Source: Apostichopus japonicus (lineage: Eukaryota; Echinodermata; Holothuroidea; Aspidochirotida; Stichopodidae). From it: a DNA stretch of 64,000 bases. The position numbers and the translations under genes are program-made. The notes under the pieces are model-generated. The model ran no database searches and was not told the origin of the DNA. It saw only the letters and a program-made list of their open reading frames with translations. Shown here piece by piece: positions 9,801-18,819 of this stretch (its first letter is position 1; the number at the start of each line of letters is the position of its first letter). The stretch is from the NCBI RefSeq assembly GCF_037975245.1, contig NC_092570.1, forward strand, positions 10,193,501 to 10,257,500. Reading direction: 5' to 3'.

Positions 9801-12252
9801 TATAACTTATCGTTTCAGATTTTCATTGTCATTTACTTGAAAAAATTGAAGAAACAAACTTTACTGTGCATATGAATGCTACACAGAAAAGTGTTCCAAC
9901 ATTTAAATCGGTATGATCACTCAATCCACAGATTGTACTGCAAACAGCAAACACATGAAGTCACTTTTTATGAGACAAAGTAAATTTTTCAATTTTTTCA
10001 ATATTTCAAAGTAAATTTTTCAATGTTTACATGCCGATACTAGTACATAGAAAGGGGACAAATTTGTAGATGATTAAGTTACTTAGTTGGCTCCAATATT
10101 TATACCTGGTACGACGGAAGATGATGTGATGCGATCACCATCAGCAGTCAGGCCTTCTACTGGGCTTGCCGTTGGTGTATCTTGTGAGGCACCTTCGTTT
10201 CCATCAAAGTGTCCATCACATGCATCTAAACCTGCATGAAATAAACAGCTACTTGTATACAAGATACCAACATCACCAGCTTAAAGGCCCGGTCACACTA
10301 CAGCGATATTGTATCGGAATACGGTCCGATTTTTCCGATTTTAGGCCGAAGAGTGAGGTTTGTGGTAGTGAATGCAATGAATGCAGTGGAATATTCGAAT
10401 ACCTACTCCAAATCTGAGGGGTTCTGGAACGGACTACATTCTGAAGTGACGTCACATCGAAAAATGATAAAAATCGTAAGAGAAATCGGATAGCTATCCG
10501 ATAAAAGGACACGGAGTCAATATCAAAAGTTAGGAGAGGGCTATTCCACATCGGAATGGCTCAACAGATAGCAAATCAGGTCCTTTATCACTGTGGCTAG
10601 AAGACCCGAACGAAAAACTGGCTGTTTCGATTCCTCCAGGAAAATCGGATAGTATTCCGATAAAAAATCGGTATAGTGTGACCGGGCCTTAAGACAGTCA
10701 CATTTGGTATGCTGTTTCACCCGATAATTAACGCTGTGCAGAAAGCATCACAACGCCATCATTGTACTTAAGATCAGAAAAGTACCTACTAGAGAGACAA
10801 ATATAGTGCATGGAAATATAATACACATACAAATGCAAACCAGAAAGGCAAGCCAATATGCTTAGTGGTTCCTTACAACAGTCTTTTGTGAGCTTCACTT
10901 TGGCAGTTACTGTGTTGCCATCTATCCAACTCAAGCACCCATCGACCTACACAAACTGCAATGGGTTTCTTGCACTTGCTACATTCATTGACATTTACAT
11001 TTGTGCTTTCAGACTTTGATATTTGTCATCTCAAATGCTGTTTGACCTACATATGGAGCCAAAGGCAAAATTGTATTCAATAAGGGGAATCTGCATACAA
11101 CATGAGAAGTTCATTCGATCTTTACTTTTGAAGTTATAGCATTACAAAGTTTTGGACTTTCAATCACTGCTGACATCACATGACCTGTGACTGTCACATT
11201 ATATGCATCAAGTTTCTTGTACTTACTAAGATGGAGAACATACAATGTAACAAGTACAGTTCACTTTTGGGAGTTTTTGTGTTTGCAAACACTCCAGACA
11301 GGGACTGCTGTTTGACCTTAAACAACCATTGACTTCCAAGAATAGTAAAGAATTCTTGCACTCACTAACATGGATAGCTCTATACCAACTATGCAGCTCA
11401 TTCAAGTTTGATGTACTAGAGTTATTTAGACATTGACCTCTACAGACCTCTTCATAACATGTGTAAAAGTAAGTTGGCCTGACGTTTCGATCCTAGCAGG
11501 ATCTTCTTCAGAGGCTAAATGACAAGTTGTCATTTAGCCTCACTTGTCATTTAGCCTCTGAAGAAGATCCTGCTAGGATCGAAACGTCAGGCCAACTTAC
11601 CTTTACACATTCTATTACATAGGCTCTCTAGTGGATAAGCAGTTTGCTAACAGTTTTATTTTATTTTGCTCTTCATAACATGATAGGTTGTTTGCAATCA
11701 CTAAGGTGCATTTACTTACAAAGTAAAAGATCATTCAAGCTGTAATTGTAGTGTTACTGTATCAGACTTCTATCCATTTTAAAACCGGGTTCTTGTACTC
11801 ACTAAGCAGGATCTGCATAACATGCATGATGTTCAACAAAAATTTTTTTTTTTTGCGGTAACGTGTTTACAAGTAGACCTGTGCCAGATACACACACACA
11901 CACATGTCATCACTGTCACATTGATTCCTTTGCAAGGAATAAAAACAAACTCTGACTTAAAACTTTAATAAACACTTGAAATACCTATAGGAGGGTCTTG
12001 TTTCCTGATTGGTCTGTCCTCAAGTTCTTTCCTTAGCCGTGAATTCTCTTCCTTCAGTTCTTTGATAGTTCTCTCATACTCTTCAAACTGTTTAATGATG
12101 CTTGTTACTGTTTTGGATGCATTGTCAGAAAGGGGAGCAAGAATATTTATCTGACTGGAGCCTGGGGAATTACTAGTAGATGTTCGGTCTTTCTTTGAAC
12201 TGGGGTCAAAATGATCCTTCACAATTTCTAAGTCACCTCCTCCCTCGGCCAT
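631..12252 (-). CDS. Death-domain protein gene, six coding exons, 3' end outside window
   Basis: Spliced minus-strand gene. Coding exons are 12252-11985, 10231-10106, 8083-7920, 3353-3074, 1662-1522 and 866-631. Every junction has AG/GT signals, and phases (1,1,0,1,1,0) are consistent over 1215 nt (405 residues). Residues about 48-80 form a Glu/Lys/Leu-rich coiled coil (EEYERTIKELKEENSRL). Residues 90-186 are a low-complexity Ser/Thr-rich linker. Residues about 190-272 look like a Death domain: VWPSYMRALGM, then DLETI, then EQQYQAFLKWIDR, then the last helix LRLIAERF. The remaining 130 residues are not recognised. Death domains are known as homotypic interaction modules in apoptosis and innate immune signalling, so an adaptor role is inferred. 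There is no signal peptide or membrane segment. The gene continues beyond the left edge and has no orthologue I can name. Confidence 0.8.
867..1521. other. Intron 5 of the Death-domain gene
   Basis: AT-rich intron. It contains a two-copy direct duplication (1164-1407), described separately. At 1085-1165 a segment with CAAGCAGGAACTCGGGAAG looks like part of an interspersed repeat but cannot be assigned. Confidence 0.6.
1164..1407. repeat. Two-copy direct duplication (~113 and ~131 bp)
   Basis: The block starting TACATTCATATTTAACTTCC and ending TGTATTATTTTCTACA occurs twice in tandem (1164-1276, 1277-1407). The second copy has one extra internal unit of the GTAACTGGACGACT motif. Confidence 0.9.
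1522..1662 (-). CDS. Death-domain gene, coding exon 5 (Ser-rich)
   Basis: 141 nt, acceptor CAACCAG/AATCTG and donor GAACG/GTAAGC. It encodes ESEKKQLKKTASNPSLQSID and then a Ser-rich run ending NYSSLSSMN. The RxxS/T-like and Ser-Leu repeats look like a phosphorylatable linker (inference). Confidence 0.75.
1663..3073. other. Intron 4 of the Death-domain gene
   Basis: About 1.4 kb. The 2340-2700 part carries the TGACCT interspersed repeat family listed separately. A (C)13 run lies near 2946-2958. I see no other coding signal. Confidence 0.6.
2340..2690 (+). repeat. TGACCT-family interspersed repeat (two degenerate units)
   Basis: Contains TTGACCTCATATGACCTTGA and TGACCTCAAATGACCTTTGA followed by AT-rich text with a CACTAA-type block. 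The same order of motifs recurs at 4240, 10985, 11770 and 30700, which defines a dispersed family of ~145-bp units. Confidence 0.6.
3074..3353 (-). CDS. Death-domain gene, coding exon 4 (Death domain)
   Basis: 280 nt, acceptor CTTACAG/CATGCA and donor AATCAG/GTGAGT. It encodes the whole Death domain: LDVGVWPSYMRALGMVERDL, then EQQYQAFLKWIDRVGKKAT, then LIKVALKRKLRLIAERF. The Trp, the Gly-Met turn, the central Trp and the C-terminal amphipathic helix are where a Death domain has them. The domain sits intact in one exon. Confidence 0.85.
4240..4590 (+). repeat. TGACCT-family repeat, ~2.3 tandem units, with two perfect DR1 motifs
   Basis: Units of about 145-160 bp with the order TGACCTTTGACCTC, then AAGCTGGATCTGCATAC, then AAGTTCAGGAAAGATGTAC, then TTTTCAGACTTT. 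TGACCTTTGACCT at 4266-4278 and 4422-4434 reads on the minus strand as AGGTCA-A-AGGTCA, a textbook nuclear receptor DR1 element. That these bind a receptor is inference. Confidence 0.75.
4605..6064. repeat. Minisatellite, ~34-bp unit, >40 copies, built on AGTACTAGTACT
   Basis: The plus-strand unit is roughly TAGTACTAGTACTGGTATT followed by ATAAGAATACCTGTG. Variants replace AGTACTAGTACTGG with AGTACTACTGCTGG, partly alternating. In the sense of the surrounding gene (minus strand) each unit reads CACAG/GTATTC, a good splice donor. Units degrade toward 6060. The array is the same family as the copies touching exon 3 of the Death-domain gene. Confidence 0.92.
6069..7832. mobile_element. TTAA-flanked DNA transposon inserted in the minisatellite (1.76 kb, non-autonomous)
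   Basis: TTAA lies on both sides (6065-6068 and 7833-7836). The ends are inverted: AGTGGAACGATAGTGAC on the left and, reading inward on the minus strand, AGATGAACGATAGTGAT on the right. The flanks are parts of one minisatellite unit (GGTATT ... GCATTCATGTGGAG), so the empty site can be inferred. TTAA duplication is the hallmark of piggyBac-type transposition, but no transposase is visible. The 114-residue open frame at 7204-7548 is not recognised. Confidence 0.75.
7837..7919. repeat. Residual minisatellite units abutting the exon 3 donor
   Basis: Two degenerate units (GAGTACTGGTACTGATATTG and CTAGTACTGGTATTG, each beside a GAATACCTG- or CATACCTG-type donor complement) continue the 4605-6064 array up to the donor at 7919. 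The transposon at 6069 has split them from the main array. Confidence 0.8.
7920..8083 (-). CDS. Death-domain gene, coding exon 3; its 3' end matches the intronic minisatellite
   Basis: 164 nt, acceptor ATTCAG/GAAG and donor GCACAG/GTATGT. It encodes a linker ending SKTSTSAAQ in phase 0. The last ~22 nt of the exon and the donor (ACCAGTACCAGTGCTGCACA, then G/GTATGT) are close to one unit of the minisatellite that fills the following intron (ACCAGTACTAGTACTACACA, then G/GTATTC). The exon edge is therefore either a repeat copy or the source of the repeat. Confidence 0.8.
8084..10105. other. Intron 2 of the Death-domain gene
   Basis: Contains an L2/CR1-like LINE tail at 8355-8612. From 8770 to 10100 I see no gene. 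The segment around 8985-9235 ends CTTTAATAAAGCCAACTC and could be the 3' end of a retroelement, but nothing decisive supports that. Confidence 0.55.
8355..8612 (+). mobile_element. 5'-truncated L2/CR1-type LINE, C-terminus of reverse transcriptase ORF
   Basis: Reading from about 8382 to TAG at 8508-8510 the frame gives RYGDSAFSVAMPSLWNKLP, then FHIRDSPSL, then YKRQLKTFLF. This is the typical C-terminal motif (SLWNxLP ... FKxxLKTxLF) of L2/CR1-group LINE ORF2. It is followed by a tail with AAAGTGCTTTGAAATG and TTTATTATTATG, as in L2-like elements. Only the last ~43 codons are present. The element is plus strand, antisense to the host gene. Confidence 0.82.
10106..10231 (-). CDS. Death-domain gene, coding exon 2 (acidic/Ser-Thr linker)
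   Basis: 126 nt, acceptor CATGCAG/GTTTAG and donor CCAG/GTATAA. It encodes GLDACDGHFDGNEGASQ and then a Thr/Ser-rich stretch ending SSSVVP, with no recognisable fold. Phase 1 in and phase 1 out match the neighbouring exons. Confidence 0.75.
10285..10688. mobile_element. MITE, ~404 bp, TTAA target duplication
   Basis: Flanked by TTAA at 10281-10284 and 10689-10692. The left end AGGCCCGGTCACACTACAG matches the inverted right end AGGCCCGGTCACACTATAC. Subterminal TATCGGAATAC/TCCGATTTTT blocks are also mirrored. There is no coding capacity. It is piggyBac-type by target site only. Confidence 0.88.
10985..11447 (+). repeat. TGACCT-family repeat, about three degenerate units
   Basis: Three blocks start at TTTGACCTACATATGG, TGACATCACATGACCTGTGA and TTTGACCTTAAACAACC. 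Each is followed by a line resembling CTTGTACTCACTAAGATGG and ACCAACTATGCAGCTCATTC. They are more diverged than the 4240-4590 units. Confidence 0.6.
11462..11668. mobile_element. Short retro-insertion with 14-bp TSDs, containing a long palindrome (Penelope-like remnant?)
   Basis: CTCTTCATAACATG is duplicated exactly at 11448-11461 and 11669-11682. Between the copies is a near-perfect inverted repeat with arms of about 65 bp (11462-11526 and 11545-11611), both carrying GGCCTGACGTTTCGATCC. A non-palindromic tail ends TTTTATTTTATTTTG. Long variable TSDs plus inverted terminal copies fit Penelope-like elements; the absence of coding sequence leaves the class open. Confidence 0.6.
11558..11588 (+). 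ncRNA. Hammerhead-like core motif (mirror copy at 11481-11511 on minus)
   Basis: CTGAAGA (11558-11564), one extra A, a 6-bp helix GATCCT/AGGATC with a 3-nt loop, then GAAA and CGTC, in the order of a hammerhead core (CUGANGA, helix II, GAAA, short helix III). The bulged A and near-absent helix III depart from the consensus. Hammerhead variants with minimal stem III are known from Penelope-like elements. A structured-repeat explanation without ribozyme activity is equally possible. Confidence 0.35.
11770..11890 (+). repeat. TGACCT-family repeat fragment
   Basis: Contains TTCTTGTACTCACTAAGCAG, ATCTGCATAACATGCATG, a poly-T stretch and CGTGTTTACAAGTAGACC, in the same order as the copy at 30700-30895. 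Confidence 0.55.
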
Positions 12253-12275
12253 GTCTCTTCATGGGAATGAGTTTC
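11985..12275 (-). CDS. Death-domain gene, first coding exon (start codon at 12252)
   Basis: The exon begins after acceptor TTTATAG at 12276-12277 and has 23 nt of 5'UTR. The start at 12252-12250 has G at -3 and G at +4. It ends ATAG/GTATTT at 11985 in phase 1. It encodes MAEGGGDLEIVKD through the coiled coil to PIRKQDPPI. The transcription start and any noncoding exon 1 lie upstream and were not found. Confidence 0.8.
12233..12262 (-). promoter_or_regulatory. Overlapping upstream ORF at the Death-domain gene start
   Basis: In the 5'UTR an ATG at 12262-12260 lies 10 nt before the main ATG, in another frame. It reads nine codons to TGA at 12235-12233 and so overlaps the main start. If translated it would reduce initiation at the main ATG. 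The context is direct reading; a regulatory effect is inference. Confidence 0.5.
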
Positions 12276-14981
12276 CTATAAATAAACACTAAAAATTGAG
12301 AGCACATAACTAACATAGTCAATGCTTAAAATCATGTATGTATGTACAGTACAATAAATATATATGCAAAACAAAAAGAGCTTACTAGCAATGAATTGCA
12401 TTCCTACAGTAAGTTTAAAACTAGCAGAAACTACATTTTGGAATGAATTAATCTACCTAGCATTATACAGTATGTACAAATGCAATGGAACACTTGTCAT
12501 ATCGCTTTGGTGACAATGTTGACTCACTTGTCAACAAGCACAGATGAACCACTCATGATCAGACCAGGGAATGATTTAGTGTTCAAAAGTTGTGTAAGAA
12601 CGCGCCAAATTCAGCTCTAAAAATACTACATTTATACAAAAACCGTCCTACATCTTTGGACCTGTAAAGGGGTCTGGCTACGTTGCAGTGCATTTGGCAA
12701 TTTAATACTGGATAAATGATTCCCTAGAGACAAAAGAGTGACAGAAGCCATGTCTGACTTTTGCACCGTCTTTTTTTTAGTGCAAAATGGGATCCAGTCC
12801 TTCTGGTCACATCATTTTTTTGTCTTTCTATCGCCCTAAGACTTGAGATGAAATTTAGTTTCTGTGATAGATTGCTTAGTATTGTCCCGTTCTGCCAGAA
12901 AGTTTGAATCTAACCCTGACTGACGTCGAGAGGTGACATCAGTGCGGCACATTGGTCAGAATCGATCCGATCTCACTCTCAGTTCGGCTTTGATACAATA
13001 CACAGGAACTTTCCTCGCTACAGTGTAGCTTGCTAATGATAGCGTCCCTACAGCCCCTGAAAGGAAGTGCCGCGATGACGTCACATCGCTCATTGTTCTC
13101 CACTATTCAAAATATATTTCCTTAAGTTGGCGCAAGGTTCAAATATTCACATCTCCTGATTCATAGGATGAGAAATCCCGAACTAGGACTGTGCCAATGA
13201 AAAACTTATAGATTTTTGTATATACCCAATCGACTGCCAGAAAGAATTCCTTTAACTCTACTGGAATTTTCATGAACTCTTTTTTCAGTATATCACCTCA
13301 ATGTGCATCAATTAGCTCACATGACGATACAAATTACAGTCCATACATTACACTACTTCAGCATTGCTGAAGATATAGATGTGTAGAAAGTTGAAGATGA
13401 AGTTCAAGGTTTACAGACTTGTGTTAGGCCTAGGCCCCCTCACACGACTGTACAATAATAACCCCTGCTCATTGGTTACAAACTTTAGAGACTTGCTAGC
13501 CCTTTTCAATCATTGCTAACTGTCAGTGAAAGGCTACTGTAAATTCACGAAATTCTAAAAGTTCTTTAAAATAGAATAACTGTTTCAACAGAATAACTGC
13601 TCTATTGACAACACAGGCTTTTAACTATAAACTTTATGATGTTAACTTAGCATGAATTTTCCTAAAGGAACCATGGTACTAATGATCTCTTTGATTTACT
13701 CTCAACCACATCATTTGTTTGATTAGAGTTTGCTAGAATGAATCTTGAAGATTTTAGTAGTTTGCAGTAAAACTTTCCCTAACATAGCAACAGTGTTAAA
13801 TTCTAAAATGTAGTTCTGGTAAATGGCCATGAAAGTGTTTGTAGATTAAGACTACACTTAAAGTTGGTGGTCACAATTTGAATCTAAATCATGACAAATT
13901 AACAGCTTCAACTTTCAAGGTTAAGTAAGACTAAGACTGAGAGAACAGCTACAACACAGCTTATAATTATATCATAGACTTACCATTGCCTAGGCTATGT
14001 ATCGCTAAAAGCTGTAACACAGTACCGTATGCAAACTATGGAAACATGCAAAGTACAATATACCACCATACCATGCTAAATAGGCTTCTAGGCCCCTAAT
14101 AAAGCCTATGCTAACTCTAAAAGTTTTACCAGTTTCACATTATATTTCATGGTAGGAACTGGGATAGATCTCTAGGCCTAGGCTGCCTCCAGCCTGGTCT
14201 CACAATCACATGCAAACATTTTAAACAGGAAAAAAGAAAGAAAAGAAAAGCAGATTTACATGTAGATGTGGATAATAATGTTACAACCATGATTTCTTTG
14301 ATTTTAGAACGCAGGACTCTGCTAAAAAATGTGCTAATCCTAACAGTGACGTTAACACTGTGGCAGTAAGGTCTAACGTTACCTTAGGGGGTTAGGCTAA
14401 GCTTGGCCTAACGTTGATTGTTACGGAGAAGCTATAAAATAGTAGGCTATGCTGATTCCTTACACGTTACGCTAGTCCTTTCAATTTTATCTTCGGAGTT
14501 ATCACACTGTGACAGTGGCACAGACAAGCAGTTATTTGGTCAATTAGCTAGTGAAACCATCTGCTTTCTTCTTCAAAGTTCACTGTCTCCTTCAAATGCT
14601 AGGCAAAGGTATAATCTTTGTGTTACTGTTTTGGCCTAGCAAAGAAGTACGAACCGGATTGTGCGAAGAACATGTCAGCAGCACCATTAACGTCTGGGAA
14701 GTCCCATGACGTAATTCTGATTAAATGAGTGTAGTGAGATTCCTTTTTTGCCTACAGAAGTGTAATGGTAACGGTACCTTGCGAGATATTTCAGAAGAGG
14801 TTATAGCGCTTACACAGGTTAAATCTCTGACCAAGGTGGCTAAATCCTGACGAGACCAAAATCACAACGTTGCACCACGGCGCACACACACAGAAATATT
14901 TTCAGGTTCTCTGTACGCATTGACTTTGCACAGGAATGAGATCTCAAAAGAAAATGAAGTTCGTGATATTGATTCAACACC
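12276..14981. other. Upstream region of the Death-domain gene; no gene resolved
   Basis: This stretch should contain the promoter and any 5' noncoding exon, but I cannot fix either. 12660-13080 has the look of an old repeat (two CTGCCAGAAAG motifs, and a GATGACGTCACATCG block at 13072). 13400-14420 is unique AT-rich sequence with AGGCCTAGG-type strings. The 73-residue frame at 14418 is unsupported. Confidence 0.4.
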
Positions 14982-14989
14982 ATGTTCGT

Positions 14990-17110
14990 GAGGCGTTGCA
15001 AATGTTCAAGGCCCCCAGTCCCAAGCCCCCCACGGTATGGTACTCATACTTCATGGACATCTAGTTGGTACATACGAAATTTGGGTCAGGACTTAGTTTG
15101 GGTCAAATCCTTCTTTTCCATGGCGCACGGGGCCCGAAACACATGCCAAATATGCCAATTTTGTTTTGGACTTAGAAAAAAAATGAAACAGCTCCCATTG
15201 ACTTTGTGTTAGCTCCGTGAGGCGTTGCAAATGTTCAAGGCCCCCAGTCCCAAACCCCCCACGGTATGGTACTCAAACTTCGTGAACGTCTAGCTGGTAC
15301 ATACGAAATTTGGGTCAGGACTTAGTTTGGGTCAAATCCCTATTTTCCATGGCGCACGGGGCCCGAAACACATGCCAAATATGCCAATTCTGTTTTGGAC
15401 TTAGAAAAAAAATGAAACAGCTCCCATTGACTTTGTGTTAGCTCCGTGAGGCGTTGCAAATGTTCATGGCCCCCAGTCCCAAACCCCCCACGGTATGGTA
15501 CTCAAACTTCGTGAACGTCTAGCTGGTACATACGAAATTTGGGTTAGGACTTAGTTTGGGTCAAATCCCTATTTTCCATGGCGCACGGGGCCCGAAACAC
15601 ATGCCAAATATGCCAATTTTGTTTTGGACTTAGAAAAAAAATGAAACAGCTCCCATTGACTTTGTGTTAGCTCCGTGAGGCGTTGCAAATGTTCAAGGCC
15701 CCCAGTCCCAAACCCCCCACGGTATGGTACTCAAACTTCGTGAACGTCTAGCTGGTACATACGAAATTTGGGTCAGGACTTAGTTTGGGTCAAATCCCTA
15801 TTTTCCATGGCGCACGGGGCCCGAAACACATGCCAAATATGCCAATTCTGTTTTGGACTTAGAAAAAAAATGAAACAGCTCCCATTGACTTTGTGTTAGC
15901 TCCGTGAGGCGTTGCAAATGTTCAAGGCCCCCAGTCCCAAACCCCCCACGGTATGGTACTCAAACTTCGTGAACGTCTAGCTGGTACATACGAAATTTGG
16001 GTCAGGACTTAGTTTGGGTCAAATCCCTATTTTCCATGGCGCACGGGGCCCGAAACACATGCCAAATATGCCAATTTTGTTTTGGACTTAGAAAAAAAAT
16101 GAAACAGCTCCCATTGACTTTGTGTTAGCTCCGTGAGGCGTTGCAAATGTTCAAGGCCCCCAGTCCCAAACCCCCCACGGTATGGTACTCAAACTTCGTG
16201 AACGTCTAGCTGGTACATACGAAATTTGGGTCAGGACTTAGTTTGGGTCAAATCCCTATTTTCCATGGCGCACGGGGCCCGAAACACATGCCAAATATGC
16301 CAATTCTGTTTTGGACTTAGAAAAAAAATGAAACAGCTCCCATTGACTTTGTGTTAGCTCCGTGAGGCGTTGCAAATGTTCAAGGCCCCCAGTCCCAAAC
16401 CCCCCACGGTATGGTACTCAAACTTCGTGAACGTCTAGCTGGTACATACGAAATTTGGGTCAGGACTTAGTTTGGGTCAAATCCCTATTTTCCATGGCGC
16501 ACGGGGCCCGAAACACATGCCAAATATGCCAATTTTGTTTTGGACTTAGAAAAAAAATGAAACAGCTCCCATTGACTTTGTGTTAGCTCCGTGAGGCGTT
16601 GCAAATGTTCAAGGCCCCCAGTCCCAAACCCCCCACGGTATGGTACTCAAACTTCGTGAACGTCTAGCTGGTACATACGAAATTTGGGTCAGGACTTAGT
16701 TTGGGTCAAATCCCTATTTTCCATGGCGCACGGGGCCCGAAACACATGCCAAATATGCCAATTCTGTTTTGGACTTAGAAAAAAAATGAAACAGCTCCCA
16801 TTGACTTTGTGTTAGCTCCGTGAGGCGTTGCAAATGTTCAAGGCCCCCAGTCCCAAACCCCCCACGGTATGGTACTCAAACTTCGTGAACGTCTAGCTGG
16901 TACATACGAAATTTGGGTCAGGACTTAGTTTGGGTCAAATCCCTATTTTCCATGGCGCACGGGGCCCGAAACACATGCCAAATATGCCAATTCTGTTTTG
17001 GACTTAGAAAAAAAATGAAACAGCTCCCATTGACTTTGTGTTAGCTCCGTGAGGCGTTGCAAATGTTCAAGGCCCCCAGTCCCAAACCCCCCACGGTATG
17101 GTACTCAAAC
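14990..17110 (+). repeat. 229-bp satellite array, nine full copies plus a partial
   Basis: GGCGTTGCAAATGTTCA recurs at exactly 229-base intervals (14992, 15221, 15450, 15679 and so on to 17053). The unit includes GGCCCCCAGTCCCAAACCCC and CCATGGCGCACGGGGCCCG. Copies alternate between CCAATTTTGTTTTGG and CCAATTCTGTTTTGG for the first eight units, giving a 458-bp higher-order repeat. The 76-residue frame at 14982 is inside the repeat. Confidence 0.95.
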
Positions 17111-17220
17111 TTTAACTTTGACATTCTTAATGCCACGGCAAAAGGACACTTTAGGTGATAGTTTCAATTTGAATTTCCCTCTGCGGTAACTTTACAGTAT
17201 GTCTCATTCCTTGTTCAAGG

Positions 17221-17295
<75 letters not shown>

Positions 17296-17503
17296 TCTCA
17301 AACCATCCAATCATCACCAAGCAATGGGTTGTGGGTGTAATTTGTAACGGTTTGATGTAAACTTGATATAACTTAATTTCCGAAGTCGTATGATGTATAA
17401 CTTAACTAATTTATATTCACGGGTAAGGACACTTTAGGTGATAGTTTCAGTTTGAATTTCCTTCTGTTGTAACTTTACAATATGTCTCCTTCCTTGTTCA
17501 AGG

Positions 17504-17565
<62 letters not shown>

Positions 17566-17738
17566 AATAACGGAAAAACTGTTAAACAACTATGCTGCAT
17601 TTAGAGAAAGGCTGGATCTCGAGTGAGATACAATAATTGAATTAGGTAAATGATTGGAAGTAAAACAGCCAATGTTTGGTTTTTGCAGAGCTTTCGAGCA
17701 AAACTAGCTCTTCTTCAGTGCATGATCACCGAAAGTGA

Positions 17739-17806
<68 letters not shown>

Positions 17807-18819
17807 ATCCACTAATCACCAAGCAATGGGTTTGGAGTGTAATTTGTAACGGTTTCATGTAAATTTGATATGAACTTAATTTCCATAGCCGTATGATGTA
17901 TTACTTAAATAATTTATATTCCAATTAATATTTTAAATTTTACCATGATCGAACTCACATACATATTTCTGTCTTTAGAGTATGGCTAGCCATTACAACT
18001 TGCTTCACCAGCAGGCAACAATGAGTCGGGTGGCTCCGATGATACCCTCCAGTGTTTGGATAATACGTTCATCATGTGATGCAAACATCATCACGTGCTT
18101 TACGGGGACCTGCAGCTAAGCAGTGTTAAAATAGTGTTAATGTCATTACGTATAATGTCATTTTACTTACAGATTTTTCATATCAATGTTGGTCAAAAAT
18201 CTTTAATTCATGTAAAGATCTATTTCACATACAATATAATGCAGCAGCAACAAAGATGTATTAATTGAGGTTAAGAGATGAAGTTGCATAATTGGTTTAT
18301 TTATATCACTTTATCATTTTTTTTTTTGCATGGAAAGATGAATAGATTATTTGCATTACAGTTATGAGTATGACATTTTTCGTTTGATTGTACGTTTATT
18401 CTATAACAATAAAAATAATAAAAACATTCCCAATGTAGATTCAGAGCCGCAAGGTACCAATCCCAAACGCTTTCCGTAATTGGTTCTACTTAAACAGAAC
18501 GATATTGCAGAAAGTAAAGCTTGGTTCGGTAAGAATCTATATCTTGAAATACGTATTAGCGAACTTCCATAGCGATATTGGAACGGGCCGCTTTATCATT
18601 TTCATGAACGTTTGGGTCACATCCTTTCTTTCGATTGCGGATCATATAATTCTTAACATCTTAACAACTCCAGAATACGAAGTGTGCAAAACGCGGTTTT
18701 CCAAAGTTTGACGTATTCACATATTTGATTAAGTAGGCAAGTCAACAACGCAATGTCCTTTCTACGCTTCCGTACGATACAAAAATAATAAAGTTAGCGT
18801 AAGATTCAGAAGTTGTTCA
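17111..18819. repeat. Spacer between inverted satellite arrays, with duplicated modules and (TA)n
   Basis: Three long (TA)n tracts (17224-17291, 17505-17563, 17741-17804). The module with GGACACTTTAGGTGATAGTT precedes the first two (17144, 17428). The module with CACCAAGCAATGGGTT follows the first and third (17317, 17817). Duplications have therefore been built around the dinucleotide tracts. 17950-18800 is AT-rich without a recognisable feature. Confidence 0.85.
17692..17718 (-). ncRNA. Second hammerhead-like core motif
   Basis: On the minus strand: CTGAAGA, one A, GAGC, a 7-nt loop, GCTC, GAAA. This is the same order and the same extra A as the 11558 copy, with a different compensated helix (GAGC/GCTC instead of GATCCT/AGGATC). 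It sits directly beside a (TA)n tract. Catalytic activity is not shown. Confidence 0.3.

Larger units (their letters stand above)
10232..11984. other. Intron 1 (coding side) of the Death-domain gene
   Basis: Holds a TTAA-flanked MITE (10285-10688), TGACCT-family repeats (10985-11447, 11770-11890) and a short insertion with 14-bp target duplications (11462-11668). A (CA)n run lies at 11891-11904. No further coding signal seen. Confidence 0.65.
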
